Source: Thalassia testudinum | Lineage: Eukaryota; Streptophyta; Magnoliopsida; Alismatales; Hydrocharitaceae | Length of the DNA stretch: 64,000 nt | Assembly (NCBI GenBank): GCA_037157565.1 | Contig: JAZHRO010000012.1 | Location: forward strand, 56,411,501-56,475,500 | Direction of reading: 5' to 3' | Shown here: piece by piece, positions 22,501 to 32,054 of the stretch | How positions within the stretch are numbered: position 1 is the stretch's first letter | Layout of the letters: the number at the start of each line of letters is the position of its first letter | Position numbers and translations under genes: made by a program | Notes under the pieces: model-generated | Database searches by the model: none | What the model was told of the DNA's origin: nothing | Seen by the model: the letters and a program-made list of their open reading frames with translations, nothing else

Positions 22501-25500
22501 TATTTACCGTTGAAGTTTCCATTCAATTTGCAGCACTCTGTACGCTAGCATGATTCAACTTTTATTCAATTCAAAAAAATATGCCAAATCAAACTCAGCC
22601 CTAGCACTCATGTCCTATTATAAGAGCAAGACCTTCTCAAAGCGATGTTCTGAACTCCCCAAAGGAAGTGGAATTTAGGTGTCTCAATAATTTGCTATTA
22701 AAGCTCTTAGATCTATCATGAAAGCATGGAATCTCACAAGTGATCCACTTAAATACCTCTTGTCAAATCATCAAGCCAAAATCAAAATAACTTACTATTC
22801 CTTAGTTTCACTTCAAAAAACTGGACCATTGAGGGCATAACTCTCATCAAGCTCCTCCAAAAAGGATAATCCCCCTTAGCAAAAATATTTAGTTTATCCA
22901 CACAACCTCCATGCAATAATAGTTTATCAAAAATGAGATAGCAAAATTTACCTCAAATCCCATAAGCCTTGCTAACTAGTTCATCAAGAGAACATAGTTC
23001 ATAGTTCTTAGGTAAAGAACACCCAAGTGACCCAACCCACCATTGATATGGCCTACAAATTTCTTCCCATGCCACTCGTCAGAAGAAACTAACTTATTGT
23101 GTTATTTAAAGAAACCTTGGGAGTTTTTACATAGGGAGACACTAGGGAAAATTACATAAGAAGCCCAATAAGACTAGGAATAAAACAAATTAGGAAAAGG
23201 AAAAAAGAAAAAAGAAAAGGGAAAGGAATAATCGAAGGAAAACAAATTGGTTTTAACATACTAACATTCCCCCTCAAACTATAGTATATATATTACACAT
23301 GCTGAGCTTAAAACAGCTAAAGTCCAATCTACAACGAGGAAGAGCTTTGATGAATACATCAATTACTTAATCTTCTGTTGCAAGATATGGAGTAAAGATC
23401 TTTCTTGACGTCACTACATTAATAATAAATGGACGATCTACGTCAATAAATATGTTTCTTGTGCTCATTGAAGGTTGAATTGTTTGCAATGGGGAGGACA
23501 ACCTCGTTGTCACAAATACATAAGCAAGGCAATGAAATGGAGATACCAAAACCCTTGTGGATACACACGATCCATAACAACTCACACATAATATGGGTCA
23601 TGTCCTGATAATTTTACTCTACAGTAGAACGTGACACAATGTTTTGCTTTATACTTCACCCAAATATTATATTACCTCCAACATGTGTGTAGAAACCAGT
23701 AGTAGACCATTTGTCTTCATAAGCACCAACGTAATGAAGATCTGAATATCTCCATACATCAAGATGTCCATGTTTAGAAAAGGAAAGTCCTTTGCCATGT
23801 GAGATTTTCAAAAACCTGAGAACCTAACAGCAGCCAAATATATCTCTCAAGGTTGATGCATAAATGGCTAAGTCTTCCAACAACATAAGCATTACCAAGT
23901 CTAGCAGTCAAAAGATAAAGTAGCCTACCCACAACAGCTCGATGAACATTTTCAAATTTTAGACTCTCTGAGTCACCAAGATGCATGCGGGGATCAATTG
24001 GAATAGCCATAGGCTTGCATCTTGTCATCACTATCTCTCAAAGTATAAAAAAATATTTCCTCTAGAATAAATTTAAAACTTCATCAATGAAAAGCAACTT
24101 AATAAACAAGAAATTAACTATTGAGTCCAAATATTTTGTAACAAGCTAAAATTGTAAGGAGTTGGTAGCAAAGCTGCTTAACAAGATATCATCCACATAA
24201 ACAATCAACATTACTGATCCTATAAATCTATATATAATAAAGACTAAATGATAAGAAGAAAAGCAAACAAGGCCAAAGTATTGAATTGCTCTGCTGAACC
24301 TCTCTAACCACACTCATGAAGGTCCAAGAATGAAGAAATGGTGGAATTACGAAATGAATACAAGCTGTCGCAGAGACCCAAGGTATAAAAGAAGCATTTT
24401 CTATGAGATCTCGAAATCCAATGGACGGAAAAGAAAGATCAAAGCAAGGGCATCAAGCGAGTAGTTGGGCATTCATTTCTAGTCCAATAGAGCTGGGTGG
24501 GGAGATGATCTTCTATGATATAGTTCACTCAACAATTGCCTTTGGGTTCAAAGAACGATAGCTATCTAAGATAGCATCCCTTGATGCTCTATCACCGGAG
24601 TCAATAGCAGACTGTCCCCTTTAGCAAGTCATCCCTTAGGTACACAACTAGGTTATTCACAGCATCAAGAAAGAAAAGGCCTGCTACACAATGGATCCAC
24701 TTTGAAGTTCACTTCTTAGCTCAACCAATAGTTGGAATTTGTACAAGATACCAAAGGAAGGGACTGAGCTCGACTTAAAATTTTGATTTAACCCATAACC
24801 ATAAGTAACTTTATTAACTCTATAAACCTTAGAAAACTCCCCTAAATAACAAAGCAAGGAGGTTATCCCATATATACTTCTTCATGAAGATTATCATAAG
24901 AAAGCATTCTTGATATCAAGATGAAAAACAAACTAGTCAGAGTTCATTGCAGTAGTCAAAAAAATGCAAACTAAGTTTAGCCAAACAACAAGAAAGGTCT
25001 CAAACTAGTCAACTCCATATACATGTATACTATTCAATTGAGATACTTAAGGGCAAACATTCACCCACACCCCACAACAATCGCATGTGCAAGTAGACCT
25101 ACCAGGTTCCACATTTGCCTGGACTGCAAAGTGGACATCTCCGTTGCAGATTTGGTGTAAATGCTTCCCGTGGCGTTTGCACATAGAGGTTGGTTTATAT
25201 AATATGCTTCCCATGACATTTCCATGTAAATTTTGGTTTCAATATACACATCCTATGGCATTCACATGTAAATTTTGTTTAAATTATATGCTTGCCTCCC
25301 ATGACATTTACACATAAATGCCATACATTATAGCTTTATTGGTTTATTGCAACAATCAAGAAAGAAAGATACCGCCGAACAAATCTATACTATATATCTA
25401 AAATAGAGTTCTTCCAAGCCTATGTGTCAACATCCAGTTTGTTGCCTTGTGTTTTTGGATCCTTCCACCCTATTCCATGAACAAACAACAAAAAAGTGAC

Positions 25501-28500
25501 ATGCTCCTCTTCCCACAATGCCACCACGAGTGCTTCTCCAATTCTCCCTCAATGCCACAAGTCCTAACCCCTTTCCAGTTGCCAAGTCGTCAACAACTTC
25601 CCATGTCACCAACCCCTACTCTTCTCACTGGCTCCACGACTTCCATTCCCTAAATCACTTCTCCAAAGTCTCCTTCACTACATGTCCCACGCCTTCGAGC
25701 ACCAGAACCATAGGTCCATGGCACTAGCCCTCTAGTCCCACATCTCTACAATCTTCATCATCAACATCCACCACCTGCAACCAAGTTCAATCAAGGTGTC
25801 CTTAACCACGCCACATGCATCGTCATTGGGGAGACCGCCATCATAGACAACAATGTTCACCCTACAGCACAACACCTTGGTGGCACCTACAAGGCTATCA
25901 GTGATTGCCACCTCGAGGTCGATGACAGCATCCTCAGGTTCCAACACCACCATCCTCGACAACATCAGGATTAGGGAAGGGGCCAAGGCAACAAGCATAT
26001 ACTCCACCACCTTCACTTGCTCACAATCAATTTTTTTGAATACTCACATTCCTATGAGGCCCACTACTCATGACTCAATAATTTGGATGTTGCACAAGAA
26101 GAGAATGTTCTTTGTTAGGTTCACATATTATCATCTAATCTTAAGAATTGTTGATGATAGTGTGTGTAATTTCTTTAGTAGTAAAATATTATCTCCCATC
26201 AAGGTATGGAATTCTAAGTTGTCTCCTGTTCTAAAATATTTCCATATATGGGAACCTGTTTTGGATTCTTTACTTATTAGGAAGAAATTTAGAAAGTTTA
26301 GTTTTGTTTAGATGGGATAATCATATTGAATCTACTCAATTAACTAATGAATGTGGATTACTGAGAGCAACTTGATTTCCTTCAGGAAGGAAAGTTAACA
26401 GTGATTTTGAAAACTTTTGGATGTGATACTTGTCAATTTTGATCGGACTTGAATTGGTCAGCAGATGGTTTATATATTGCAAGAAGGTTATTGAGTACAG
26501 GAAATTTTAATGGCTTGAAGATTTGAAAGAATAATCAAGTGCTCCTTAAATCCTGCAATAGTTTTCTTTGTGAAAATCAAGCTGCTTCAGATAAGTTAAA
26601 CTTACTGAATAACATAGCGCATGACTTTGATGGAGATATGCTGATATTATGTTGTCTTATGATTATAGATGAGTTAAACTTATTGAATAATATAGCACAT
26701 GACTTTGTTGGAGCTATTACCGATATTATGTTGTCGTATGATTATAGCATCTTTTAAGAGATAATTGTTAACAATGAAGCCAGTGGTGTTTCTATTTGTT
26801 TACATAAAAAGAAAAAGATTTCTTGGCCGATGTTGGAAAAGCTTGGCATCATCTCTCTCGCCAAGGTTGAGTCACTCACCTTCTTCACAACATTGGAGAA
26901 CATACTTGGGTTTTACCAACATGAATTAAGGTACAATAGGCATACTCTCTTGGGACATTGACTCCATTGGTAATTCAATATTCTCCATCAGCCTCCACCA
27001 CTCCATCCCCTTATGCAGGGCCTGCAACATCAATGTTTTAAAAATCAAACCAAACCAGCCAGTTGAATCAGTTAAACCAGAAACTGATGTCTAACCAGTT
27101 AGGCCGACCGGTTTGGGCAAAAAAAGTCAAAACGGCCCTGAATCAGTCAAAATCAGGTTTAACTGGCCAGCCAATTTGACTGATCTTCTCAAGAGTTTTT
27201 TTTTAAATAAAAAGAAAAAACACAAACCCAAACACATCCCACCAACAACAAACAAAACTTAAACCTCTCTCCACAAACAAAACCCCACGCCTTACACCAC
27301 CCCCACACCCAATGACACTCAAACCCTAACTCTCCATCGACTGTCGCTCCCACTTTGCCGGCACTCCACATCGTGAGAACTCCTCACAACAAAGCTCCTT
27401 AATGGTGGCCCAACGCCAACACCCCCATCCAACACCATTCCTCCTTGGTCACCGCTGGTGCTCCATGACAACAAGTGTGCATGCCCAAGTTGCGCAATTC
27501 CACAGGAAATAACTTGATTTTTTTTCCCATTAGCCTTGTACGCAATTCTTTAAGAAAGATGTAACTTGTAATTTGCATTTGAGTATCAACAACAAATGAT
27601 GCATTATGTTACAAATCGATTTTGTTAAGTTGTAAAATATGAGCATATCCATTTTTTTCCTTAAAATAGTTCAGCTATACTTTTTGTATAAGATAGTTAA
27701 CCTCTTGACCTAGAGGTATAGTCATTTTCGAATAGTCTATGATTTTCAAATCAATACTCTTCAAGGTTAGACTCACAAATTTGGTTATATCTTTTAGTTT
27801 TAGTTTAGCACGTGCCAAACGCATGTTACTTAGTCAGAGTTGTAAAGTAACAATTCCTACTACATATCTTCATATATTTTTATTGAACACCAATTCAACC
27901 TAGTTGGACCAATACAAACCAAACCAAATATTTTACTGTTTCGTTTTTTCCGATTTTTGCAAGGGATGACATCATGTTGATGTCATCACTAATTCAACCA
28001 ATCTAAACCACCGATTGAACTATTAAACATCAAAACCATCACCTGATCGGTTCAATGGCTGATCCAATTTTTAAAACATTGTGCAGCATCATAAGGGATG
28101 GCTTCAAGGCCAAGCCTCTGTTAGAATTAGAACAATGGCCCCCAGTGGGAGGACCCACAATGCTGAGCCTCCCACACAGTATTTCCCTAGTAACTCTTTA
28201 GCATTGTCTCCCCTTACTTTCTCTCCACCAGTCTTTGCTCTATTTTCTCTGAACTGCCCTCTCTGTTCTTTGCCTTACAAGGGTGGCAATTTCCCAGCAA
28301 TGCCTCTCATTCTTTGCCTCAGGTGGATACAAGGGTCACATATCTCTAGCAAAGGCATCTTCTTTTGCCTTGCAGTGATCATGCCACAGTGATTCATAAC
28401 TCTCGGGGCATCAATGCCAAAAAAGTGTGAATATGTGAGTCACACTCTTACAAGATAGTTGTTCAATAAAATGCTTGAGAAAAATAAAAACATGCAGGAT

Positions 28501-31067
28501 TTTAGATTATAACAGGGGATTTTGTGGAAATACTAAAGAGGAATAACTTGCACCTATGCATGTTTCATTTTTAGTTGTTCAATGGCTTGCAAGAGTAGTG
28601 TCCCATGAAATGTTTTAGAAATTTGAGGTCAAACTTGATACTGCAAATTTGGACTGTAAGCTCCCACGCAAGTTGATTACATCGACCTGAATGTTCAGAG
28701 ACAAGAATAAAACAACAACCAGTACCATGACAGTTGACCCCATTATTCCAATGATTCAGAATCAAAGGCCGGTAATGAGAACATTCCATTTTCCATTGAT
28801 AAACTGCCATTAAGTCCATACTTGTTCAAGACTATAACTATGAACGATTTTGGTAATACAGCCAACTTCCTACCTGCATAAGAACAAGCTGCAAACCCAA
28901 ATTTTCGTTTGAATATTGTTCTACTCTATGGCTACCAGCTACTAGCCATGAAGCTAGCTGCCATTATTTCCAATGGCCATTTTCTTGTGACCAAAGTTTC
29001 CAATTTGACAAAGTTTTGAGACTCAAGAAAGAAAAAAATGGCAGAGTGATTGGATAATATATGAGCAAAGTTGCAAGCTAACCCGCTAGGAAACAGGTAA
29101 CTAAACCATGCAAAACATCTTTTAGTTGTTTTCTTTCCAAAAAAAAAAAATCTTTTAGTTGTGCAGTACAAGCCATTCAGTTAACACATGAATAGACCCT
29201 CTGGTGTGCTTGCAACTTTTGAAAAAATAAACAAATAAAATCTGTTTTATTGTGTGATCATAGCTTGTTATACCATTAAGAGCAGCCTCCGGAGGAAAGA
29301 AATGTAACTCCCAAATGAGAAAAAGTATAAGATCCTTGTACATATAAAGATATAAAATCCGGACACCTACTACTTAAGTACATCGGAAAAAAGCAGTCCA
29401 AAATTAGGGAACATACTATCAAACAAGCCATCTTCACAAGTCCTCCATCATCTTTTTGAGTTGTAACAACCCTATGGTCAAGTCTTCGACAACGAAGTCC
29501 TATGTTTTCTCGTTGGGCAGAACCACCTTCTAGCTATATGTCATGTGTGATACCAACCACCTCAACAGCAGTCAGACACGGTAATTTATTAAGCCTTTCC
29601 CAAATCATAACGTCAACCCTATAAAATCATTTGAGCAAAAAGCTCACATTTGGAATGCCCACCACAGACAAAGGGACCCTTCATACTTAGCATAAGCATT
29701 GATCATGTAGGTTGAATAAGAATACAAAAGGCATTTCAAGTTCCATTCAGAAAAAAGGAGCCCTCTTACTGGATGATCCTTGCAGCTGGACCAGAAACTC
29801 GCCCGATGAATCACGAAGATGCCAGCCCAAAAGATTACGGGGAAAGACAAACTCCAAGAAGTTCTAGCATACTCAAGAAAAATACAAGTCCCATTAATAT
29901 AAAGGTGATTCAGTCATTCGCATAGATGGAGAGCTAGACCAACGGTGGCACTCTGAGTCCTTAGTTTCCAACAAAATGGAGGCAGCACTCCGGTGATCTC
30001 AGCCCTCCCTCAAAGTCTCTTGCTCGGGCAAACGAATCACAAGAGGTACAGCACAACCGTTTCCACATTAGCTTGCTGGACTACCAATAGGCTGCCAGTC
30101 AAATCAATAACCCCTTGGCACAAACTCCAATAACTTACAAGAGGGAACACCAGGATTCTTCATTTTACTGAATGGAACGAAAATGATCTCCAATATATGT
30201 GTTCAGTCTACGTCTAAATTGTTACAAACACAAAAAAGGAAAAGCCGAGACACCATTTTGACATGACAATCAGTTCATCCAAAGCCTGGCACGTTAGACC
30301 ATTACATGCAGTAAACTCCACCCTTGGTTGGTGCGATAACTTCTTATCTCAGATAACAACTTCCTTCCCTTTCAGTAATGACATCGTGCTCCCACACGAC
30401 ATCTAGGAGCCGGATTTCCTCAACACAGAGGAATTCCATGGAATAATTTTCAGGCTAACGGTATATCTAAAGTCTGGTTTGAAGCAATCTATCATTTGAT
30501 CTAGAGCCGCAGTCAATTCACCCCCTAACCCATGCGCTTTTTCACACACCCCTGAATGCTTTCAAATATCACCAGTGATATTTAGTTTTGGAAGAAGGTG
30601 CCTAAAATGGTATGTGAATAGGGGAGTTAAGCGTCGATCCGGTTACCACAAACAAGCATTTTAATGGAATTGTAAACAAGCCGTTACTCGATTGCTTTTA
30701 GTACATCAACAACTTAAACAAATACCTCAAACAAACTACGAGCGGGTCGTTTTTACCTGAACGGACGACAAGCTCCCGACTCGAAGTATCCTCCGGTTGC
30801 GAACGGCCATGGACTCCGCGAACGGCACCGACGGGTCGGCGGTGAAGATCGTGGCGTTCCTCACCACGAGGTCGGCGTAAACCGGCTCGCTGGGGCTCCA
30901 CCCCCGCCACCCTGTTAAGGACGATCGTCACGAGGGCTCATGGAAGGGTTAAGAGAAGCGAGTGGTAGGGGGAGTGAGAAAGTACATGTTGGGGATGGGG
31001 CTCTGAGGATAAGGAAGGAGAAGATTGCAGCCGCGATTGCGGAGATGGCGGCGAGCTTAAGCGTCAT
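7428..31067 (-). CDS. LAF3: LAF3-like amidohydrolase gene, 5' part (exons 1-3)
   Basis: Partial host gene on the minus strand, with exons 31067-30986, 30911-30757, 15048-14947 and 7500-7428. The joined frame gives 137 codons plus one base. It has an N-terminal hydrophobic anchor (about residues 4-21), a VYADLVVRNATIFTADPSVP strand block, and the metal-binding H-x-H motif in FIDSHLHF (His 104 and 106). Order and wording match the N-terminus of plant LAF3-type proteins (amidohydrolase family 3; in Arabidopsis a perinuclear factor of phytochrome A signalling). The enzymatic substrate is not known to me. Exon ends are phase-consistent with GT/AG borders. The rest of the gene (about three quarters of a ~550-residue protein) must lie left of position 1. 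Introns of 15.7, 7.4 and more than 7.4 kb are packed with transposons, so expression would need efficient splicing through repeats. Confidence 0.85.
7501..8380. other. intron 2, left part, nothing recognised
   Basis: Mostly AT-rich with short unrelated frames. No terminal repeats were detected. A GTAGCAATATCATAGC-like short motif recurs around 8035-8110 (ATAGCA repeats). Confidence 0.4.
8400..9589 (+). pseudogene. outer Copia gag/integrase fragment
   Basis: Broken plus-strand frames read as the pre-integrase region of a Ty1/copia polyprotein. A LANGS and LPIS block (8640-8840) is followed by SLNCGAIFYESFSFRQD, then KSFQYKAYQLGRYHRSSF (the CQLGKHHRSSF zinc-binding region) with RANKREFVPFALIHANL (about 9120-9235). 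It continues as LVLVDDCT and the integrase core to about 9589. Stops and frameshifts are frequent. It is interrupted at 9590 by a minus-strand Copia and resumes at 13968. No LTRs or RT for it are visible, so it is an old truncated copy. Confidence 0.75.
9585..9589. repeat. target-site duplication GTTAC, left
   Basis: GTTAC here and at 13963-13967 flanks the inner Copia. Joining the outer element across one copy restores the reading DVAHNVTFNMHA, as expected of Copia integrase (DVAR-x-x-x-FNM). If the LTR instead starts at the TGTTA six bases to the left, the duplication would not match. Confidence 0.65.
9590..9740 (-). repeat. inner Copia 3' LTR (151 bp)
   Basis: Pairs with 13800-13962. On the minus strand it starts TGTTATCGAGCCCTG, contains a TATATAAAGAGAGG-type TATA box, and ends TTTTTCCTACT. 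Confidence 0.8.
9900..13740 (-). pseudogene. Copia polyprotein pseudogene
   Basis: On the minus strand, the protease motif is WLVDSSASRHLSG (about 12970-13010; the usual DSGA triad is DSSA). The integrase includes VVVDDFSRLSW (about 12340-12400) and TSQRNGVIGRKDRHLLDVA (about 12100-12170). The RT includes a catalytic box reading YVVD instead of YVDD (about 10680-10700), then KYLGPLRYFIGIEV (about 10560-10610). RNase H reads YLKRAPGHGF and GYSDVDYAGS-x-DDRKSTTGF (10105-10290). Several frameshifts and stops, plus the changed PR and RT catalytic residues, make it inactive. Confidence 0.85.
13800..13962 (-). repeat. inner Copia 5' LTR (163 bp)
   Basis: Pairs with 9590-9740. It carries an 8-9 bp insertion relative to the other copy (ATGACAGC region near 13915) and a duplicated ATAACA at its right end. 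Confidence 0.8.
13963..14130 (+). pseudogene. outer Copia integrase, continuation
   Basis: It starts with the GTTAC duplication and continues the plus-strand Copia interrupted at 9589, reading FNMHA then VLDGEVHFSLLCPRF (like the MPS-x-VL-x-GE-x-P end of integrase). It fades after about 14130. Confidence 0.55.
14131..14946. other. AT-rich intron 2 sequence, nothing assigned
   Basis: A 66-residue plus-strand frame at 14581-14781 was examined and not recognised. The segment 14200-14510 is homogeneous AT-rich DNA of the kind seen in plastid spacers, but no plastid gene is present, so no call is made. Confidence 0.35.
14947..15048 (-). CDS. LAF3: LAF3-like exon 2
   Basis: 102-bp exon, phase 0 at both ends, encoding DLIGQSTHVLDIEGKIITPG then FIDSHLHFIPGGLQ. 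The acceptor is CATTATACAG before GATTTA and the donor is TTGCAG followed by GTTGGT. It carries the amidohydrolase H-x-H metal ligand pair. It follows exon 1 (ending in SLSSVQ) exactly as in LAF3 proteins. Confidence 0.9.
15330..15689 (+). pseudogene. L1-like LINE zf-RVT region, piece 1
   Basis: The plus-strand frame reads VRLEDLQSLLGMVEDL, then KGRFSVKKAYMILLG, then SFWN and KVKIFL with a frameshift. This is the region after the RT of plant L1 LINEs leading into the zf-RVT zinc-binding domain. It is interrupted at 15690 by a Mutator-like element and continues at 16186. Confidence 0.75.
15690..16185. mobile_element. Mutator-like non-autonomous element, copy 2
   Basis: A 496-bp insertion in the LINE. 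The inverted ends read AACGTTTTAAATGCCG and AAGGTTTGAAATGCCG (14 of 16 identical). It is flanked by an imperfect 9-10 bp duplication, CATTACGGGC and GATTACGAGT. Sub-terminal GGCATGCC-type runs and the right terminal 80 bp match the right end of the 2328-3803 element. There are no coding frames. It is shorter than copy 1 by about 1 kb. Confidence 0.75.
16186..16361 (+). pseudogene. L1-like LINE zf-RVT region, piece 2
   Basis: This resumes the LINE with RRRWAIETKTTCILCIVEE and DDTHLFLTYGFSRAL, the C-x2-C-x-H zf-RVT motif. It stops at 16361, where the T-run of the minus-strand LINE begins. The flank CTTTCTAGGAAGCTTTTT (16344-16361) recurs as TCTTCTAGACAGCTTTTT at 22221-22238. Confidence 0.8.
16463..19560 (-). 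pseudogene. LINE ORF2 (endonuclease-RT-zf-RVT)
   Basis: From N to C terminus on the minus strand, the AP-endonuclease block PWLLGGDFNTTLQMDKPG (about 19460-19520) is followed by SRIDIFLSNVE (about 19300-19340). RT has the catalytic YADD in VVLQYADDILFLVEG (about 17930-17980), then LVYLGLSLSDHRLRMQDW and RGGRLTLVKVVLASIPAYF (17560-17760). The post-RT region reads FWEEGEFSVAKVFRRL then LKVKIFAWL (16830-16980). The end WLERNGVLFRG is at about 16520-16560. Multiple stops and frameshifts interrupt it. YADD itself is intact. Confidence 0.85.
20269..22170 (-). pseudogene. LINE ORF1 (gag-like)
   Basis: GC-rich minus-strand frames upstream of ORF2. The 21150-21389 frame (RILVLDGKKILVLGLPTSRR) and Arg/Gly-rich frames up to 22166 fit a nucleic-acid-binding ORF1. 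A 300-bp direct duplication lies inside it (21111-21710). Individual domains cannot be placed with certainty. Confidence 0.5.
21111..21710. repeat. 300-bp tandem duplication in LINE ORF1
   Basis: The block CATCGATGAGCACCTCAAGC begins at 21161 and again at 21461, exactly 300 bp apart. Similarity extends on both sides (GATCTCAGCCACTA.GGGATC before it, ATGGCGTCA.GACTCC after it). The copies differ at scattered sites. A period of 100 codons keeps the frame. Confidence 0.85.
22221..22470 (+). mobile_element. L1-like LINE 3' end, piece 3
   Basis: This starts with the right-hand target duplication and continues the plus-strand LINE from 16361, reading VLWST-x-LQQNGVVF-CRERVWLENVV (the W-x-x-W-x-x-RN tail of L1-like ORF2). 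The 3' UTR ends near ATAGCCGTCCTTTTGTC and a short A-rich tail at about 22460-22470. Confidence 0.75.
22471..23099. other. intron 1 repeat sequence, unassigned
   Basis: No clear frame. Short minus-strand peptides (for example one with GGLGHLG near 23030) hint at a decayed retroelement, but the family could not be decided. Confidence 0.3.
23100..23266 (-). repeat. Copia 3' LTR (167 bp)
   Basis: Bounded by TGTTA and TAACA and touching the polypurine tract. No partner LTR is present in the window. Confidence 0.65.
23100..25080 (-). mobile_element. Copia retrotransposon, 3' half
   Basis: The minus strand has a 167-bp 3' LTR (23100-23266, ends TGTTA and TAACA), preceded by the polypurine tract TTTGAGGGGGAAT. 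Upstream are the RNase H and RT parts: TRCKPMAIPIDPRMHLGDSE, then VGRLLYL (23774-24031), and an RT start near 24900. The element is cut off near 25080, and no 5' LTR, gag or integrase is found. Frames are broken. Confidence 0.8.
25150..25325. repeat. degenerate ~55-bp tandem repeats
   Basis: Three to four diverged copies of a unit resembling TTCCCATGACATTTCCATGT followed by AAATTTTGGTTTAAATTATATGC. Copies differ by substitutions and small gaps. Confidence 0.6.
25326..26590. other. intron 1, unassigned
   Basis: Overlapping frames at 25732-26311 on both strands were examined. Neither matches a family I know, and codon patterns look incidental. Confidence 0.35.
26591..26747. repeat. tandem duplication, 78 bp x 2
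   Basis: Units 26591-26668 and 26669-26747, both beginning A..AGTTAAACTTA and ending TATGATTATAG, differ at about ten sites. Confidence 0.85.
27031..28081. mobile_element. hAT-like non-autonomous transposon
   Basis: The termini are perfect inverted CAATGTTTTAAAAAT. Sub-terminal inverted similarity continues through the Asn/Thr-like AACCAG and GGTTCA motif runs. The 8-bp flanks TGCAACAT (27023-27030) and TGCAGCAT (28082-28089) differ at one base, and 8 bp is the hAT duplication length. The 1051-bp body has no transposase. It lies in intron 1 of the LAF3-like gene. Confidence 0.75.
28090..30512. other. intron 1, unassigned low-coding sequence
   Basis: Examined on both strands. The minus-strand segment 29350-30250 yields short stop-broken peptides that might be an ancient LINE ORF1, but no diagnostic motif is present. 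Nothing else was recognised. Confidence 0.35.
30513..30631. mobile_element. MITE copy A (near-palindromic)
   Basis: The left arm TTCACCCCC..AAATATCAC and the right arm GTGATATTTAG..GGGGAGTTAA are inverted repeats of about 58 bp with mismatches, so the element folds into one long hairpin. The arms match the ends of 37873-38077. It is inside intron 1, 125 bp from exon 1. Confidence 0.6.
30757..31067 (-). CDS. LAF3: LAF3-like exon 1 (with putative 74-nt intron)
   Basis: The ATG is at 31067. The first 27 codons give a hydrophobic anchor (LAAISAIAAAIF). The conserved block VYADLVVRNATIF, AESMAVRNRRILRVG and SLSSVQ runs to the donor at 30757 (CAG then GTAAAA). The two parts are in different frames. 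A 74-nt intron at 30912-30985 (GTACTTTC to TTAACAG) joins them in frame. The alternative is a frameshift. The exon is GC-rich, unlike its surroundings, as monocot first exons often are. Confidence 0.8.
30912..30985 (-). other. putative 74-nt mini-intron in LAF3-like exon 1
   Basis: It begins GTACTTTCTC and ends CCTTAACAG on the minus strand, with a pyrimidine-rich interior. Removing it bypasses a TAA and restores the frame. Its existence rests on frame logic only. Confidence 0.5.
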
Positions 31068-31229
31068 CGGTTCATGTGGGGAGAGGAGAGGGCGGGGGTA
31101 GAGTAGCAGACGAGTGAGGTGACGACGACGGGGAGACGCCGGCCGATTTCTTTCGTGGAAGCGTAAAAACGGGTTCTTTCATTTGAAATTTTCGATCCTA
31201 AGGGCATGCGCCGTAAGATCTCGATCGAT

Positions 31230-32054
31230 CATTTGAAATTAATTGGAATTTTTTTTTCTACTGATTCTCTTTTTTTTTACTTAAAAATTCTTTTTTCCGT
31301 CATGGGTGACGTGTATGTCCCATATAAGTGTGTTGCGGTTGATTCGAGTAGATGGTGATAAGCGATCACAAACGACGTATATGGTGGTGGCGAGAGATCC
31401 TTACATGAAGTTCGATCAAGTTGCTTCTCCAATCGTCGATCAGTTGGTGTTGGGATGCTTCGTCAAAGATCTTATCGGCTGCTGAGCTTCGTCGTTGTGC
31501 TAGCGATGTGAGTTGGCAATGGAGGCGTGCGACGTTTCGTGGAGGCTTCGTCACGGTGCTTGGTCGACGGGTGTTCGGTCGGCGTGCACTAAGCCGTCAT
31601 GCGTCGGTCGATGTCTGGCTAGTGTGCTAGTGTCGTGGCCATGGTTGTTCCAATGTTGTCGGTTTGTTCCTCTTTTTCTTTTTTTTTTAGCTTAGATGTG
31701 TGTTAGGAAATCTTGCGAGACATCGTGCTTTACACAACGGCGAGTTGCACGGTTTTTTCCAATGCCCAGTTTAGTCGGTTTCTCGTTAGCATTGATTGCT
31801 AGAAGTTTCTTCTAGTCGCGTTATCGTATCTTCAAGCATGATGTAGTGGTTGGATTTTCAATGACTGCATGAATCCATGTTTGTAGCACTTCTTTTTTTT
31901 ATTTTAGTTTGATATTTTGGGTTGTTATGTCTCCCTTTTTAGGGGTTACGTTTCATCTCTTTTGGAGGTGATGGATTCTCTTACATACCTTGCATCATGT
32001 GTATAGTTTCATCCCCTTTTAATAAATATTAAATTTGCAAAAAAAAAAAAAAAG
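31230..32054 (+). mobile_element. poly(A)-tailed retrosequence 3' end (tentative)
   Basis: A GC-rich upstream part with no long frame grades into a 3' UTR-like stretch and an AATAAA, closing with a 15-base A run (32040-32054). This shape is that of a LINE or SINE-like 3' end. No target duplication was found. Confidence 0.35.

Noticed and set aside
25732..26311. 94- and 152-codon overlapping frames
   Set aside because: No homologous pattern recognised and no splice or codon support; left as unassigned intron sequence.
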